Positions 3,502 to 13,104 of a stretch of DNA of 14,437 nucleotides are shown here, one piece after another. The stretch is taken from contig DBTI01000156.1 in assembly GCA_002306975.1 (NCBI GenBank), positions 1 through 14,437 of the forward strand, in the 5' to 3' direction. Origin of the DNA: Ruminococcaceae bacterium UBA1320 (lineage in GTDB: Bacteria; Bacillota; Clostridia; Oscillospirales; Ethanoligenentaceae). Position 1 is the stretch's first letter; each line of letters begins with the position of its first letter. A program made the translations under genes and the position numbers. The notes under the pieces were generated by a model. That model did no database searches and was not told the origin of the DNA. It saw only the letters and a program-made list of their open reading frames with translations.

Positions 3502-6500
3502 ATGGACGATGAAGTTAAAACCCTAGCGGTTAAGTTGGCGCTGGAAGATGCCACGTTCACACAGGGCATAAAAAACTTAAAGCAAAGTCTCAATCTCGCG
3601 GACAGTGAACTCAAGGCAGCGGGCGGCACCGTAAAAGGCTTTGGCAATACGATGGACGGCGTAAAGGCAAACGCGCAGGGGCTTACCGATAAGATAAAAA
3701 CTCAGAACGATATAATCTCAAAATATCGTGAGCAGATGCAAAAAACGCAAGACCTGCTTCAGAAGCATTCCGAATCGCTCGAAAAAAACAAGCAGGCAAT
3801 GCTTGACGCCGAAAAAGCGTATCGTTCCAACCTCGATACTCTTGGCAGCAAGAACAAAGTGACAAAAGAATCGAAAGAAGCGCTCGATGAGGCAACATCC
3901 GCTTATGAAAAAAATAAGAACCAGGTTATAGCAAACCAAAAGGCTATAAATGATTATACAATCAAGGTAAATGAAGCCACCGGCGAAATCAAAAAGATGC
4001 AGACGGAACTTGCTAATACAAGCGGATTTAATGTTATTTCAAAAAAACTGCAGACTGTGGGAAGCGGCATTGAAAATGTAGGTAACAAAGTGAGCGGCCT
4101 CGGCTCAAAAATGACTACAGGGCTTACCGTTCCGCTTGCGATGGCGACTATAACAATTGGGAAAATAGTTAACGATTATCAAAACGGTATGGCTAAAATC
4201 AGTACCATCGCCGACACGTCGGGGGTAAGCCTTGATTCACTCGGTCAAGGCCTTATTAAAATCAGTGATGATACCAATACTGGGCTCGGCGATATACAGG
4301 AAGCAGAGTATCAGGCTATATCTTCCGGGGTGGACACGGCAAAATCAATTGATTATATGGCCGCTTCGGCGAAAGCAGCAAAAGGCGGATTTACCGACGT
4401 TGCCACAGCCGTTGACGGCAACACAACTGTATTAAATGCCTATAACCTATCTGCCGACCATGCAAATGACATCTATAATGAAATGATTGTCGCTCAGAAT
4501 CTAGGTAAGACTACGCTCGGCGAAATGGCACAGTCTATCGGACAGGTTGCCGACACCACAGCAAATTGTAATGTAAACACGAAAGACCTGTTCTCTTCAC
4601 TTGCTGTTGAAACCGCGCACGGTATTAACACTTCGGAAGCTGTGAGCGGCTTGCGTGAATCGCTATCAAATATTATCAAACCGACCGACGACGCAACAAA
4701 GCAGGCACAGGCTTTGGGTCTGCAATTTAACGCATCACACCTTAAAAGTGTCGGCTGGGCAGAGTTTCTTAAAGAAATCGCCGAAAAAACGCACGGTAAT
4801 ACCACGGAAATGGGTAACCTGTTCGGCTCTGTGCAGGGTTTGAATACTATGATCACATTAACAAGCGAGAGCGGTTTAAGCCTATTTAACCAGTCATTGC
4901 AGCAGATGGGCAGTAATTCTGATTATGTTGGAGATGCTTTTGACAAGGTTACAAATACCAAGGGTGCACAGCTTGAAAAGGCATTTAATGAACTGAAAAA
5001 TTCCGCTATCGAACTTGGAGACCAAATATATCCGTTGGTTGCTGATATAACAGGCGGAATTAAATCTATTACGTCATGGTTGGAAAAGCTGACACCTGAG
5101 CAACACAAGTTATATACACAGATTGCCGAAATTATTGCTATTGCGGGGCCTTCCGTGTTTGCAGTTGGAAAAATAACAAGCGGCATCGGAAGCCTTGCGA
5201 GCGGAACAGGAACAGCTATTAGTACAGTTGGTAACTTTGTTAAAGGTGTAAAAGGCGTAGGGGCTGCCGCTGGTGAAACAATACCGACAGCAATGAAATT
5301 TGGTTCTACAATAGCATCATTTGGAATGGGCGGCACTATTGGTCTAGCCATATTGGCTTTAGGAACAATAGCAACTGTAATCGGATCAATTGAAAGTCAA
5401 GCAAGCGAAGCCAAGCCTAGAACCGACGACCTTATAAAATCACTGCAAGATGCAGATGATAGCTATGCAAGTTTAAAGGAAACTGAAGCAGAGCAGGAAT
5501 CTTCCAGTTTGGCTGAAATAGACCATGTTGAACGGCTTTATGGGGTTTTGCAAAAGCTTACTGATGCGAATGGTAAAATTATTGGTGACAAAGAGGAAGC
5601 CAAAATTGCAATCGACGAAATTAATAGGCTATTTCCGGGAAGTATAAAGCTTGTTGATGATGAACGTATCGCCTATGAAAAGGACGATAAGGCAATCAAA
5701 ACACTCTTTGCAACCAAAAAAGCTCAAGCTATTTTGGATACAAAGGAACCCGCTTATAAAAAAGCTGTCAGCGACCAAGTAGCTGAGGGACAAAAGAATG
5801 CAAAACTTTATAGTGACTTGCAAGATGACCAGGCCAAAATGGATAAAATACGGAAGGAAAATGCTGAAGCTTATGCTAAATATGGGTCAATTGCCGGTGT
5901 AGAGGATAATAAAGAGGTGGCGTCTCTATCTTATAAAATTAGTCAAGAGACGGCCGAATATAACAAGAGCACTCAAACCCTTAAAGGATATTGCTCAGAT
6001 ATTCAAAACTATCAAGACCTTTCAGCGGCAATTACAGACGGTGATCAGAAAAAAATACAGGAAGCAATAACGAATACCGACCTTACTTATACCGCCGCAA
6101 CAGGGGCATCAGAATCACAGCTTAGACAGCAATGCAAGGATGCAGACACTTATTTAACGTTAACGAAGCAACGTTTTAAGGACCACTGGAAAGGTGTCAC
6201 AAGTGATACCGTGGCACAAGCACAGCAATTGCGTGACAAGGCCTATGCCCAGTATAAGCTGATTGGTGAAAGTGTTGATAATGGCGCGGCAGATGGAGTC
6301 AATAGCAAAAAATCGGCTTTGACAAGTGCTGGCACAAACGCCGGGGAATCATTGCTTGATGGATTTAATTTAATCAAAGTATCAATTGCAAATGCCGGAA
6401 AAAGCGCTGCGGAAGCATATATGAGTGGTTTTAAATCAATTGGGGACTGGAAAACACTCTCACAAATAAGTTCTATACAAACATCAGACGCCGACAGTAT

Positions 6501-8253
6501 ATTTACTAAATACAACGCCGCAAAGAATATCGGTAAAAATGCTTCCGGTACCGACAATTGGCAAGGCGGTCCTACATGGATTAATGAAGAAGGGCCGGAA
6601 ATTGTTGATCTGCCGGGTGGCACCCGGATTATTCCGCACTCGATTTCAATGGAAATGGCAAAAATGGCGCGCGGAAGCATTGACCCAACGACATATATGC
6701 ACCAAATGGCGGGAGGCGCGAATTCCGCTTCTGCCTGGGGCGCCGACATGATGAAAGGCTTTGCCTCCGGTATTACGACCAATCAGGCTATTGTCGAGGC
6801 TGCGGTTGCCAGCGTTGCAAGCGGCGTACATGCTTATCTACACTTTTCGGTACCGGACAAGGGCGCCCTTTCCGATGCCGACCAGTACGGCCTTGATTTT
6901 ATGGAGCTGCTTGCCGACACCATCGACAAAAACTCCGATAAACCTAAAGTTGCGGCACAGAAGGTCGCAGCCCTCATAGCTGACAGGATATCAAGCTTAA
7001 AGGCGACGACAAAAACAACCGTGGACGATCTGAATAAACAGCTTGCGGCACTCGGCACAGAGGAGACCGCCGCACTCAGCGGTAAAACAGCGGAGCAAAA
7101 GGCAGCGATTCGCTCAGAATATGCCGCGAAAGAGCAGGCTGTCAAGGATGAAATCTCACTCGCAAAGAAACAGTCCGCCGCCGAAATTGCCGAAATTCAG
7201 AAGGTCGGTAAGATGAATAAGGATGAACTTGAGCAGGAAATACAAGACCGGAAGGATTTTATATCCTCGGTCAACAGCCTTAATGATGAAATCAAGTCTG
7301 CCCTCAAGGAAAAATATGATGAAGAGGAAACGGCGGCGGAGGACGCCATAAATAAGGAACTGGATGATCTTGAAAATTGGAAAACTCAATCGGAAGACAC
7401 AATTAATGATGTTTACACTGCAAAAGAAAAAGCAATTGAGGATTCAAGCACCGCCGCAGTGGCTTCCATTCAGGCTGAAATAGATGCACTTGACGCTCAG
7501 ACCGCCGCCGAGGACAGAGCGACCACGCGCAAAGGATACACCGACAAAATATCTGATCTGCAATCTCAGATTACTTATTCCCACGATGATTACAACACAG
7601 CACAGCTTCAGAAACAGCTCACACAGGAACAGGCGGATTACCAAAAGGAGCTTAATTCCGAAAGTGTAAGCGATCAAAAAAATGCTTTACAGGCTCAAAT
7701 TACCGCTATCCAAAGCAATGCTGATAAGCAAAAAACAGCGCTGGAAACTGAAAAGCAGTCTCAGCTTGACAGTATAACGGCAATTTACAATGCCCAAAAA
7801 ACAAGCTATGACAATCAGCTTACGGCGGCTAAAGATTATTATTCCAAACTCACGACCGACGCCGCACTTGAAGCACAGTCTGAAAAAATGATTATGCAAA
7901 ATAATCAGGCCGATATTATTGCATTGCTCAACTCATACAGTGACACCTATAAATTAACCGGGCAGACCTTAGGGGATAAGCTCGTCGAGGGCTTCCAGCC
8001 CGCCATTGACAACATAAAAGGTATGATTGCGTCTATTACCGATGTGATTTCAGCTGCACGCAGCGACGCTTTATCCGTCTTATCAACAGCGCAAGCGGCG
8101 GCTTCTGCAGCATCGGCGGCACAGGCACAAACAAGCAAGTCCACAGTAAACAATATTAACGTTAACATTACAAGCCCGGTTAAGCAGACACCATCGCAGC
8201 AAGCCGCGACAGCAAAAACAACCGTTCAAAAGGCACTTTTTCAAATAAGTTAA
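3502..8253 (+). CDS. Tail tape measure protein
   Basis: 1583 residues; sets tail length and is ejected with the DNA. AAGGGAG at 3488-3494, 7 nt before ATG. Residues about 1-170 are a charged coiled coil. About 200-440 match the TP901-type core ('NDYQNGMAKISTIADTSGVS', then 'AAKGGFTDVATAVDGNTTVL'). Hydrophobic segments lie near 542-560 and 609-631. About 1014-1045 has the common 'GTDNWQGGPTWINEEGPEIV' motif, and about 1110-1140 'YLHFSVPDKGALSDADQYG'. Residues about 1165-1460 are a long coiled coil rich in Ala, Lys, Glu and Gln, and the end ('NNINVNITSPV') is usual for the family. Using about 0.15 nm per residue, the tail would be roughly 240 nm. The part coded by about 5340-6500 looks less GC-rich than its flanks, as in mosaic tape measure genes. 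Confidence 0.96.
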   Translation: MDDEVKTLAVKLALEDATFTQGIKNLKQSLNLADSELKAAGGTVKGFGNTMDGVKANAQGLTDKIKTQNDIISKYREQMQKTQDLLQKHSESLEKNKQAMLDAEKAYRSNLDTLGSKNKVTKESKEALDEATSAYEKNKNQVIANQKAINDYTIKVNEATGEIKKMQTELANTSGFNVISKKLQTVGSGIENVGNKVSGLGSKMTTGLTVPLAMATITIGKIVNDYQNGMAKISTIADTSGVSLDSLGQGLIKISDDTNTGLGDIQEAEYQAISSGVDTAKSIDYMAASAKAAKGGFTDVATAVDGNTTVLNAYNLSADHANDIYNEMIVAQNLGKTTLGEMAQSIGQVADTTANCNVNTKDLFSSLAVETAHGINTSEAVSGLRESLSNIIKPTDDATKQAQALGLQFNASHLKSVGWAEFLKEIAEKTHGNTTEMGNLFGSVQGLNTMITLTSESGLSLFNQSLQQMGSNSDYVGDAFDKVTNTKGAQLEKAFNELKNSAIELGDQIYPLVADITGGIKSITSWLEKLTPEQHKLYTQIAEIIAIAGPSVFAVGKITSGIGSLASGTGTAISTVGNFVKGVKGVGAAAGETIPTAMKFGSTIASFGMGGTIGLAILALGTIATVIGSIESQASEAKPRTDDLIKSLQDADDSYASLKETEAEQESSSLAEIDHVERLYGVLQKLTDANGKIIGDKEEAKIAIDEINRLFPGSIKLVDDERIAYEKDDKAIKTLFATKKAQAILDTKEPAYKKAVSDQVAEGQKNAKLYSDLQDDQAKMDKIRKENAEAYAKYGSIAGVEDNKEVASLSYKISQETAEYNKSTQTLKGYCSDIQNYQDLSAAITDGDQKKIQEAITNTDLTYTAATGASESQLRQQCKDADTYLTLTKQRFKDHWKGVTSDTVAQAQQLRDKAYAQYKLIGESVDNGAADGVNSKKSALTSAGTNAGESLLDGFNLIKVSIANAGKSAAEAYMSGFKSIGDWKTLSQISSIQTSDADSIFTKYNAAKNIGKNASGTDNWQGGPTWINEEGPEIVDLPGGTRIIPHSISMEMAKMARGSIDPTTYMHQMAGGANSASAWGADMMKGFASGITTNQAIVEAAVASVASGVHAYLHFSVPDKGALSDADQYGLDFMELLADTIDKNSDKPKVAAQKVAALIADRISSLKATTKTTVDDLNKQLAALGTEETAALSGKTAEQKAAIRSEYAAKEQAVKDEISLAKKQSAAEIAEIQKVGKMNKDELEQEIQDRKDFISSVNSLNDEIKSALKEKYDEEETAAEDAINKELDDLENWKTQSEDTINDVYTAKEKAIEDSSTAAVASIQAEIDALDAQTAAEDRATTRKGYTDKISDLQSQITYSHDDYNTAQLQKQLTQEQADYQKELNSESVSDQKNALQAQITAIQSNADKQKTALETEKQSQLDSITAIYNAQKTSYDNQLTAAKDYYSKLTTDAALEAQSEKMIMQNNQADIIALLNSYSDTYKLTGQTLGDKLVEGFQPAIDNIKGMIASITDVISAARSDALSVLSTAQAAASAASAAQAQTSKSTVNNINVNITSPVKQTPSQQAATAKTTVQKALFQIS

Positions 8254-8271
8254 GGAGGAATGACAGGCAAA

Positions 8272-9162
8272 ATGGCAGAATCTCTTGTATTTACTAACAG
8301 CCGCGGGCAAAGCCTTACAATCGGTGACAGTCCGCCGTATTTCTTAAATGAGTTTGACAAGGGCGCACCTAAAAGCACGCTGATTACGACAAAGGCACCC
8401 GGGCAGGACGGCAAAACGCTTGAAGGTCAGATGCTTGAAGAACGAACGCCGCAGATTACCCTATATATCCGGGCTAACAGCGCATCTGAATTGGCTACAT
8501 ACCGGCAGACACTTTTATCTGTTTTTAGCCCGAAGCTGTCCGGAACTATTCTCTATACCAACGAGGCAAAGGTCACCCGCGCGATTGCCTGTGTTGTCGA
8601 GGATGAGCCGACCGCCAAAAAGGCAGTCGGATGCCATCAGCAGGTTTTAATTCAGCTCTTCTGCCCTGATCCTTACTGGCTCAATGAAAATGAGACCGTG
8701 CACCAAATTGCTCAATGGGTCGGAGATTTTCATTTTCCAATTGTCATTCCTGCGGATAAAGGCATTATGCTCGGTCACAGGCTGTCAAACCTTATTGTCA
8801 ATTGCTACAATCCCGGAGATATCGAAATCGGTATGCGTGTCGAATTTACGGCGCTTGCCACGGTGCAGAGTCCAAGCATCCTCAACATCAACACCCGTGA
8901 AATCATAAAGGTCAATCGTTCGCTTGCCGCCGGTGATAAATTAATCATCAACACGGCGTTCGACAATGAAACGGTGCGGCTGATCCACGGCATTGAGAAC
9001 ATCAACGCGCTTAATTATATAGATATTTCATTCTTAACTACGCAGGATGATTTATTTTTTCTGCTCCATGAGGGCGACAACATCCTGCGGTATGCTGCTG
9101 ATAACGGCCTTGACAACCTCGAATGCGCAATTTACTATACACCGAAATATTTGGGGGCGTGA
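8272..9162 (+). CDS. Distal tail protein (Dit)
   Basis: About 296 residues; forms the hexameric ring at the tail tip that joins the tube to the baseplate hub. The N-terminal half is the belt domain pattern ('FLNEFDKGAPKSTLITTKAP', 'ERTPQITLYI', 'TYRQTLLSVFSPK'), ending in the family motif 'LFCPDPYWL'. The C-terminal half is beta-rich ('LIVNCYNPGDIEIGMRVEFT', 'KLIINTAFDNETVRL') like the galectin-type domain of Dit. The ATG at 8260 lies only 1 nt after AAGGAGG (8252-8258) and is too close; ATG 8272 is 13 nt away and is preferred, with some doubt. The gene follows the tape measure stop by 18 bp, the standard order. Confidence 0.88.
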   Translation: MAESLVFTNSRGQSLTIGDSPPYFLNEFDKGAPKSTLITTKAPGQDGKTLEGQMLEERTPQITLYIRANSASELATYRQTLLSVFSPKLSGTILYTNEAKVTRAIACVVEDEPTAKKAVGCHQQVLIQLFCPDPYWLNENETVHQIAQWVGDFHFPIVIPADKGIMLGHRLSNLIVNCYNPGDIEIGMRVEFTALATVQSPSILNINTREIIKVNRSLAAGDKLIINTAFDNETVRLIHGIENINALNYIDISFLTTQDDLFFLLHEGDNILRYAADNGLDNLECAIYYTPKYLGA

Positions 9163-9164
9163 GC

Positions 9165-10268
9165 ATGGATAAAATGCCGATTATGATTATTTCACCCAGC
9201 TTTGAATTGCTCGGAGAAATCAGAAATTATGAATCCTTGCAGTTCACCCGTCGCTTTTATACGGTCGGTGAGTTTGAACTGCATATCAATGTTAACAAAC
9301 CCAACACCGGCGCACTTGTTAACGGCAATCTCATCATGCTTGGCAATCAGGGCAATAAAGCCGGGATTATCCGGCACCGGGAGAATGAAATTGACGAGAA
9401 CGGCGACGCGACCGACACGCTGATTATTAAAGGGCCGACGCTTAAAGGCGTTTGTGCGCAGCGCCTTGTTGTTCCCGATACTTCCGGTGACGGCTATGAC
9501 AGTTCCACAGGTGCGCAGGAAACCATTATAAAACATTTTGTAACGGCGCACCTTGTCAGCCCTGCGGATGCAAGCCGCAAAATTTCACAGGTCGCAATCG
9601 CCGCCGATCAGCAGCGTGGCGCGCAGGACAAATGGCGATTCCGTTTTGATGTGCTTTCAGATGCTCTTGATACCGTCGGCGAATATTCAAAACTCGGCTG
9701 GGACATAACGCTTGACCTTGCAAATCAAGAATGGGTGTTTGATGTTATACCCGGCCGTAATCTCACGGCTTCACAAAGCGTACTTCCGCCCGTTATATTC
9801 AATGCCGAGTGGGGAAACATTAAGACCCCGCACCTTATTCAGTCATGGATAAACGCGGCGACGCAGGGCTACTGCGGCGGGCAGGGCGACGGTGTTGACC
9901 GCCTTATTCAGCAGGTCGGCAGTACATCAGGTTTAGACCGCATGGAGCAATTTTTTGATTGTTCTGAAGCTGAAAGCGCGGCGGAGCTGCTTTCGACCGG
10001 CGCGCAAAAGCTTGCCGAGGCCGCCCCGACAAATACCTTTGAGTTTGGCATAGATCCGTTACGGCCATTTATTTACGGCGTTGATTACGACCTCGGCGAT
10101 ACAGTGACAGCGATATCAAAAAAATGGGGTGTCACGATGGACACTCAAATTACAGAGGTCAAGGAAGTCTATGAGGCTGACGGAAACAGCATTGAACCGA
10201 CATTCGGTACAAGCACGCCGAGCCTTATATCGTATATCAAACAGCAAGTCAAAAGGACGGTGAGATAA
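9165..10268 (+). CDS. Gp37-like tail hub protein (Tal-type)
   Basis: About 367 residues, similar in pattern to the siphovirus ReqiPepy6 Gp37-like family, which takes the place of the tail-associated hub below Dit. The N-terminus 'IISPSFELLGEIRNYESLQF', followed by Thr-Arg-Arg-Phe, 'VGEFELHINV' and 'KAGIIRHRENEIDENGDATD', is typical. So is the later 'NTFEFGIDPLRPFIYGVDYD' followed by Leu-Gly-Asp, with the ending 'KEVYEADGNSIEPTFG'. It ends after this domain, with no attached peptidase or lysozyme, so any cell-wall-cutting activity must lie elsewhere. The start at 9165 is supported by GGGGG (9153-9157), 7 nt upstream; GTG at 9159 is an alternative. The gene starts 2 bp after the Dit stop. Confidence 0.85.
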   Translation: MDKMPIMIISPSFELLGEIRNYESLQFTRRFYTVGEFELHINVNKPNTGALVNGNLIMLGNQGNKAGIIRHRENEIDENGDATDTLIIKGPTLKGVCAQRLVVPDTSGDGYDSSTGAQETIIKHFVTAHLVSPADASRKISQVAIAADQQRGAQDKWRFRFDVLSDALDTVGEYSKLGWDITLDLANQEWVFDVIPGRNLTASQSVLPPVIFNAEWGNIKTPHLIQSWINAATQGYCGGQGDGVDRLIQQVGSTSGLDRMEQFFDCSEAESAAELLSTGAQKLAEAAPTNTFEFGIDPLRPFIYGVDYDLGDTVTAISKKWGVTMDTQITEVKEVYEADGNSIEPTFGTSTPSLISYIKQQVKRTVR

Positions 10269-10271
10269 TCC

Positions 10272-11234
10272 TTGGAGAACTACAGCTTTTTCGATTCCAT
10301 TGTGGACGCTAACGGCAACTACGACAGGCCGACAAAGGCAATCGACTTTGACCGGCATTTCAAAGACCTTTTTACCAACGGCGTGTTTATGAGCCCATCA
10401 ACAAACCTGCAGGTATTAGCTTCCGGACAGGATATGTATATAGCTATACAGTCCGGTCCAGCATGGATTAACGGCAAAAAATATGATAACGATTCCCCTC
10501 TGTATCTTGCCATTGATACAGCCGATTCGGCGTCGGCCCGCATTGACCGCGTGGTGATCCGGTGCGATTATACCCGTCGCGCAGTTTACGCAGCGGTCAT
10601 AAAAGGCGCTTATGCGCAGACGCCTGCCGCCCCTGCCCTTCAGCGTGACGCCGACGCCTATGAGCTTGCCCTCGCCGACATTGCGGTCGCCGCCGGAGCC
10701 ACAGAAATCAGGCAGGCTGATATTACTGATCTGAGGCTAAACAGTAATTTGTGCGGTTTGGTTTCGTTTTGCAATTCTTTTGACACGACCGCTATTTTTA
10801 ATCAGATGCAGGACTGGTTTCAAATGCAGGTTGACAATTTCAACAAAGATCACGCGGATTGGAGCAGCGCCTTATCAGCGGCGGAAACAGCATTTCAGCA
10901 GCAGTTTACCACATGGTTTGACGGTATCAAAGGTCAGTTGAGCACCGACGCGGCGGGAAATCTGCAAAATCAAATTACAGCCCTGCTTAACAAAATCACA
11001 GCGGATGAACATAATAATCTGCTGTTTACCGATGCAATTAAAGGCACGGTTCAGACCGTTACGCAGTCAAACGGGCAGATCACCAGCGTTGACCACAAAA
11101 GCGGTTCCACAGTGATCCGTTCGGATTCTTTCAACTATAGCGACAATCTAATAACTGAAGTTCGAACGCTCAACACAGGTGAAACGGTGACATTTAAATA
11201 TCACCTTGATACCCTTGAAACGGAGGTAATTTGA
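10272..11234 (+). CDS. Baseplate / tail-fibre adaptor protein
   Basis: 320 residues from a TTG start. No ATG is available before residue 40, and 'ENYSFFDSIVDANGNYDRPT' is the expected N-terminus of this Firmicutes phage family. The ribosome site is weak (AAAAGGACGGTGAG at 10251-10264). Residues about 55-165 carry the conserved core: 'GPAWINGKKYDND', 'SARIDRVVIRCDYTRR', 'YELALADIAVAAGATEI', and 'ITDLRLNSNLCGLV'. A helical part (about 175-250, 'FNQMQDWFQMQVDNFNKDHA') probably trimerises, and a small beta domain ends in 'GETVTFKYHLDTLETEV'. It likely sits on the baseplate and holds the receptor-binding proteins coded next. The exact structural role is inferred from position. Confidence 0.75.
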   Translation: MENYSFFDSIVDANGNYDRPTKAIDFDRHFKDLFTNGVFMSPSTNLQVLASGQDMYIAIQSGPAWINGKKYDNDSPLYLAIDTADSASARIDRVVIRCDYTRRAVYAAVIKGAYAQTPAAPALQRDADAYELALADIAVAAGATEIRQADITDLRLNSNLCGLVSFCNSFDTTAIFNQMQDWFQMQVDNFNKDHADWSSALSAAETAFQQQFTTWFDGIKGQLSTDAAGNLQNQITALLNKITADEHNNLLFTDAIKGTVQTVTQSNGQITSVDHKSGSTVIRSDSFNYSDNLITEVRTLNTGETVTFKYHLDTLETEVI

Positions 11235-11237
11235 TTA

Positions 11238-12590
11238 ATGGATATGCCGGTTTACAATAAGTTAAATCAAACCTACAATAGGTTAGATCAAATGGATAGT
11301 ACTCTTTCACAGTATTTTTCATGGGCAGGCTCTTCTTTTCCCTATTGTGGTGACACGGACGTTACGATAAACAGTAATACAGTATGGGGTGGGGATTTTC
11401 AAACTATTAAAGTCTCCGTTTTAATTTCAAATACAAGTAATGGTACCGCAGGTACAGCTATAGCAAGTGTAACTTCAGCACATTGGTCAGGAGATGTAAC
11501 AGTTAATATCACTGCTGCTGCAGTAGCAAATACTGTAGCTGGTCAATTAGTAACTGCACTTAACATAACTTCAGGTTTTAGTACTTATTTTAATGCTAGA
11601 TTATCGACCTGTGTAAGCAGCGTTAAAGAAACGGAAATCTATATCACAACAAATTCCTATTACGAAGAAGATACGACATTTAGTATAACTATTAAAAATG
11701 GCACTTGTACAGGAATATCAACTGCTACATCTATAGAACTTTTCAAAGGTTCAAATACCTATTTAGATGGCTATGTCAAATCAAAAAAGTTAACTTTAGC
11801 TGCAGGAACGACTTTGTCAATTGTTAGAAATCCGTTCTTCATTTTTGCAGATGAAATTAATTTCGGAAGCACCTCATCTATTATTGATGCAAGTGGCAGA
11901 AGTGGCTCCAGTGAGCTTTTACCACCACCAATTCATATGGCTGCTGGTGGCATCATTGGCTCTACACAAAATGGTACTGCTATACAAGGTGGTTGCGGTG
12001 GTGGCATAATAATTATTATTTGCAATAAGATAACAGGTGCTCAAGGCTGCATCAAAGCAAATGGTGGAAATGGCTATGAAATAGGTGGAGGCGGATCCAG
12101 TTCAGGAATACCGGGACAAGGTGCTTTATTAGGTTCGATTATTCCAAGCAACTCTCCTTGGGGTATCCTGACACCAGGAGCTAGGCTTTTAGGCCTCGGT
12201 GGTATGAGTGGAGGAACATCAGCCTGTCAAGGCATATATGGTTCCGGTGGTTTCTATGGTGCATATAATAATTATTCTGCAGGTGGAGGCTCTGGTATTG
12301 GTGGAGGCTCCGGAGACTCTGGGGCTGGTCATCAACATACGGGACTGACTGTTAAAGACATACTCTATCTTGCTTCCATTGGTTGTACAGGTGGTGGCGG
12401 CGGCGGGGTCAGTATTTATAGTCAAAACAGTGGTGGTGGAGGCGGAGGTGCAGTTGTTATAGTTACACATTCCTATGAACTACTACCACAATTAATCGCA
12501 AATGGAGGTACTAATATGCATGATGGTAATATTGATCTTACTCCCGGTAACGGGGGTGCTGCAGGATTCACAAGTATTGAATTAGTATAG
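11238..12590 (+). CDS. Glycine-rich adhesin-like tail protein
   Basis: 450 residues. GGAGG (11222-11226) lies 11 nt before ATG. The N-terminus is a short helix ('KLNQTYNRLDQMDSTLSQYF') likely to attach to the tail. About 35-190 is Thr/Ser/Asn-rich beta structure. About 215-450 is dominated by Gly runs: 'GGCGGGIIIIIC', 'YEIGGGGSSSG', 'GLGGMSGGT', 'AGGGSGIGGGSGDSGAGH', 'GCTGGGGGGVSIY' and 'SGGGGGGAVVIVTHS'. This recalls the packed polyglycine-II helices of T4-like gp38 adhesins, with the residues between Gly runs forming receptor-binding loops. The gene is much more AT-rich than its neighbour (11401-11460 is 33% GC against 72% at 10621-10680), which suggests recent exchange. Adhesin role is an inference. 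Confidence 0.75.
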   Translation: MDMPVYNKLNQTYNRLDQMDSTLSQYFSWAGSSFPYCGDTDVTINSNTVWGGDFQTIKVSVLISNTSNGTAGTAIASVTSAHWSGDVTVNITAAAVANTVAGQLVTALNITSGFSTYFNARLSTCVSSVKETEIYITTNSYYEEDTTFSITIKNGTCTGISTATSIELFKGSNTYLDGYVKSKKLTLAAGTTLSIVRNPFFIFADEINFGSTSSIIDASGRSGSSELLPPPIHMAAGGIIGSTQNGTAIQGGCGGGIIIIICNKITGAQGCIKANGGNGYEIGGGGSSSGIPGQGALLGSIIPSNSPWGILTPGARLLGLGGMSGGTSACQGIYGSGGFYGAYNNYSAGGGSGIGGGSGDSGAGHQHTGLTVKDILYLASIGCTGGGGGGVSIYSQNSGGGGGGAVVIVTHSYELLPQLIANGGTNMHDGNIDLTPGNGGAAGFTSIELV

Positions 12591-12602
12591 GGAGGAAATA
12601 GA

Positions 12603-12905
12603 ATGACTATTACCAGTCAAGAAAGAACAATGATAACCGGAAGACTGTCGGATGGTTCGGACAGACAGGTGATGACGCTCTATGACGTTACAGTGACAAA
12701 TGGTTCAGAGGTGTATTTTAAGACCTGTGACACAATACCCACGGAATCAAACATTGACCTTTCCACTTTTCAGGATATAACCCCGCAGCCAACGAATAAA
12801 GAAATCCAACAAAATCAGCTTATACTAATGAATGCGATTGCGGATATTTACACGAATATAGCAGCCGCTTCAACTACATCGGCGGGAGGCACTGCAAATG
12901 GTTGA
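12603..12905 (+). CDS. Small unrecognised tail-region protein
   Basis: 100 residues; function not recognised. GGAGG (12591-12595), 7 nt before ATG, begins directly after the previous stop codon. The N-terminal two-thirds is polar with beta character ('RTMITGRLSDGSDRQVMTLY', 'VTVTNGSEVYFKTCDT'). The rest is a helix ('KEIQQNQLILMNAIADIY') and a low-complexity Ala/Thr/Ser/Gly tail. A short protein directly before a CD1375- or XkdX-like gene is common in Clostridia phages. The base composition returns to that of the older tail genes. Confidence 0.7.
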   Translation: MTITSQERTMITGRLSDGSDRQVMTLYDVTVTNGSEVYFKTCDTIPTESNIDLSTFQDITPQPTNKEIQQNQLILMNAIADIYTNIAAASTTSAGGTANG

Positions 12906-13041
12906 TTTATATTTCACTCTTATTAAGTATCACATGCGCACCCTGTCAGATGTTCCGGAAGCGTTACAATCGGAAGTCCAAGCAAAACTGACCGCCGCAG
13001 GGATTGACGCAAGCGGCAATATAACCACGGCAAGCATGTAA
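12898..13041 (+). CDS. CD1375/XkdX-like small protein
   Basis: 47 residues. It overlaps the previous gene by 8 bp, with GGGAGG (12884-12889) 8 nt before ATG. The pattern 'VDLYFTLIKYHMRTLSDVPE' followed by 'ALQSEVQAKLTAAGI' matches the small CD1375-type proteins found after baseplate genes in Clostridia phages, in the place of XkdX of PBSX-like phages. Function unknown. It is the last gene before a terminator. Confidence 0.75.
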   Translation: MVDLYFTLIKYHMRTLSDVPEALQSEVQAKLTAAGIDASGNITTASM

Positions 13042-13060
13042 ATAATCAAATATTTGTATG

Positions 13061-13086
13061 AAAGCGTCCGAAAACGGGCGCTTTTT
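13061..13086 (+). terminator. Intrinsic terminator after the small tail genes
   Basis: AAAGCGTCCG (13061-13070) pairs with CGGGCGCTTT (13075-13084) over 10 bp with one U-G pair, a 4-nt A loop, and a T5 run at 13082-13086. It lies 20 bp after the CD1375-like gene and ends the baseplate gene set. Confidence 0.85.
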
Positions 13087-13104
13087 CAGTATTAATATTT
13101 ATGA

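Noticed and set aside
6243..6782. A 179-codon - strand frame inside the tape measure gene
   Set aside because: It is a shadow of the tape measure coding frame; no ribosome site, and no gene on the - strand fits the operon.
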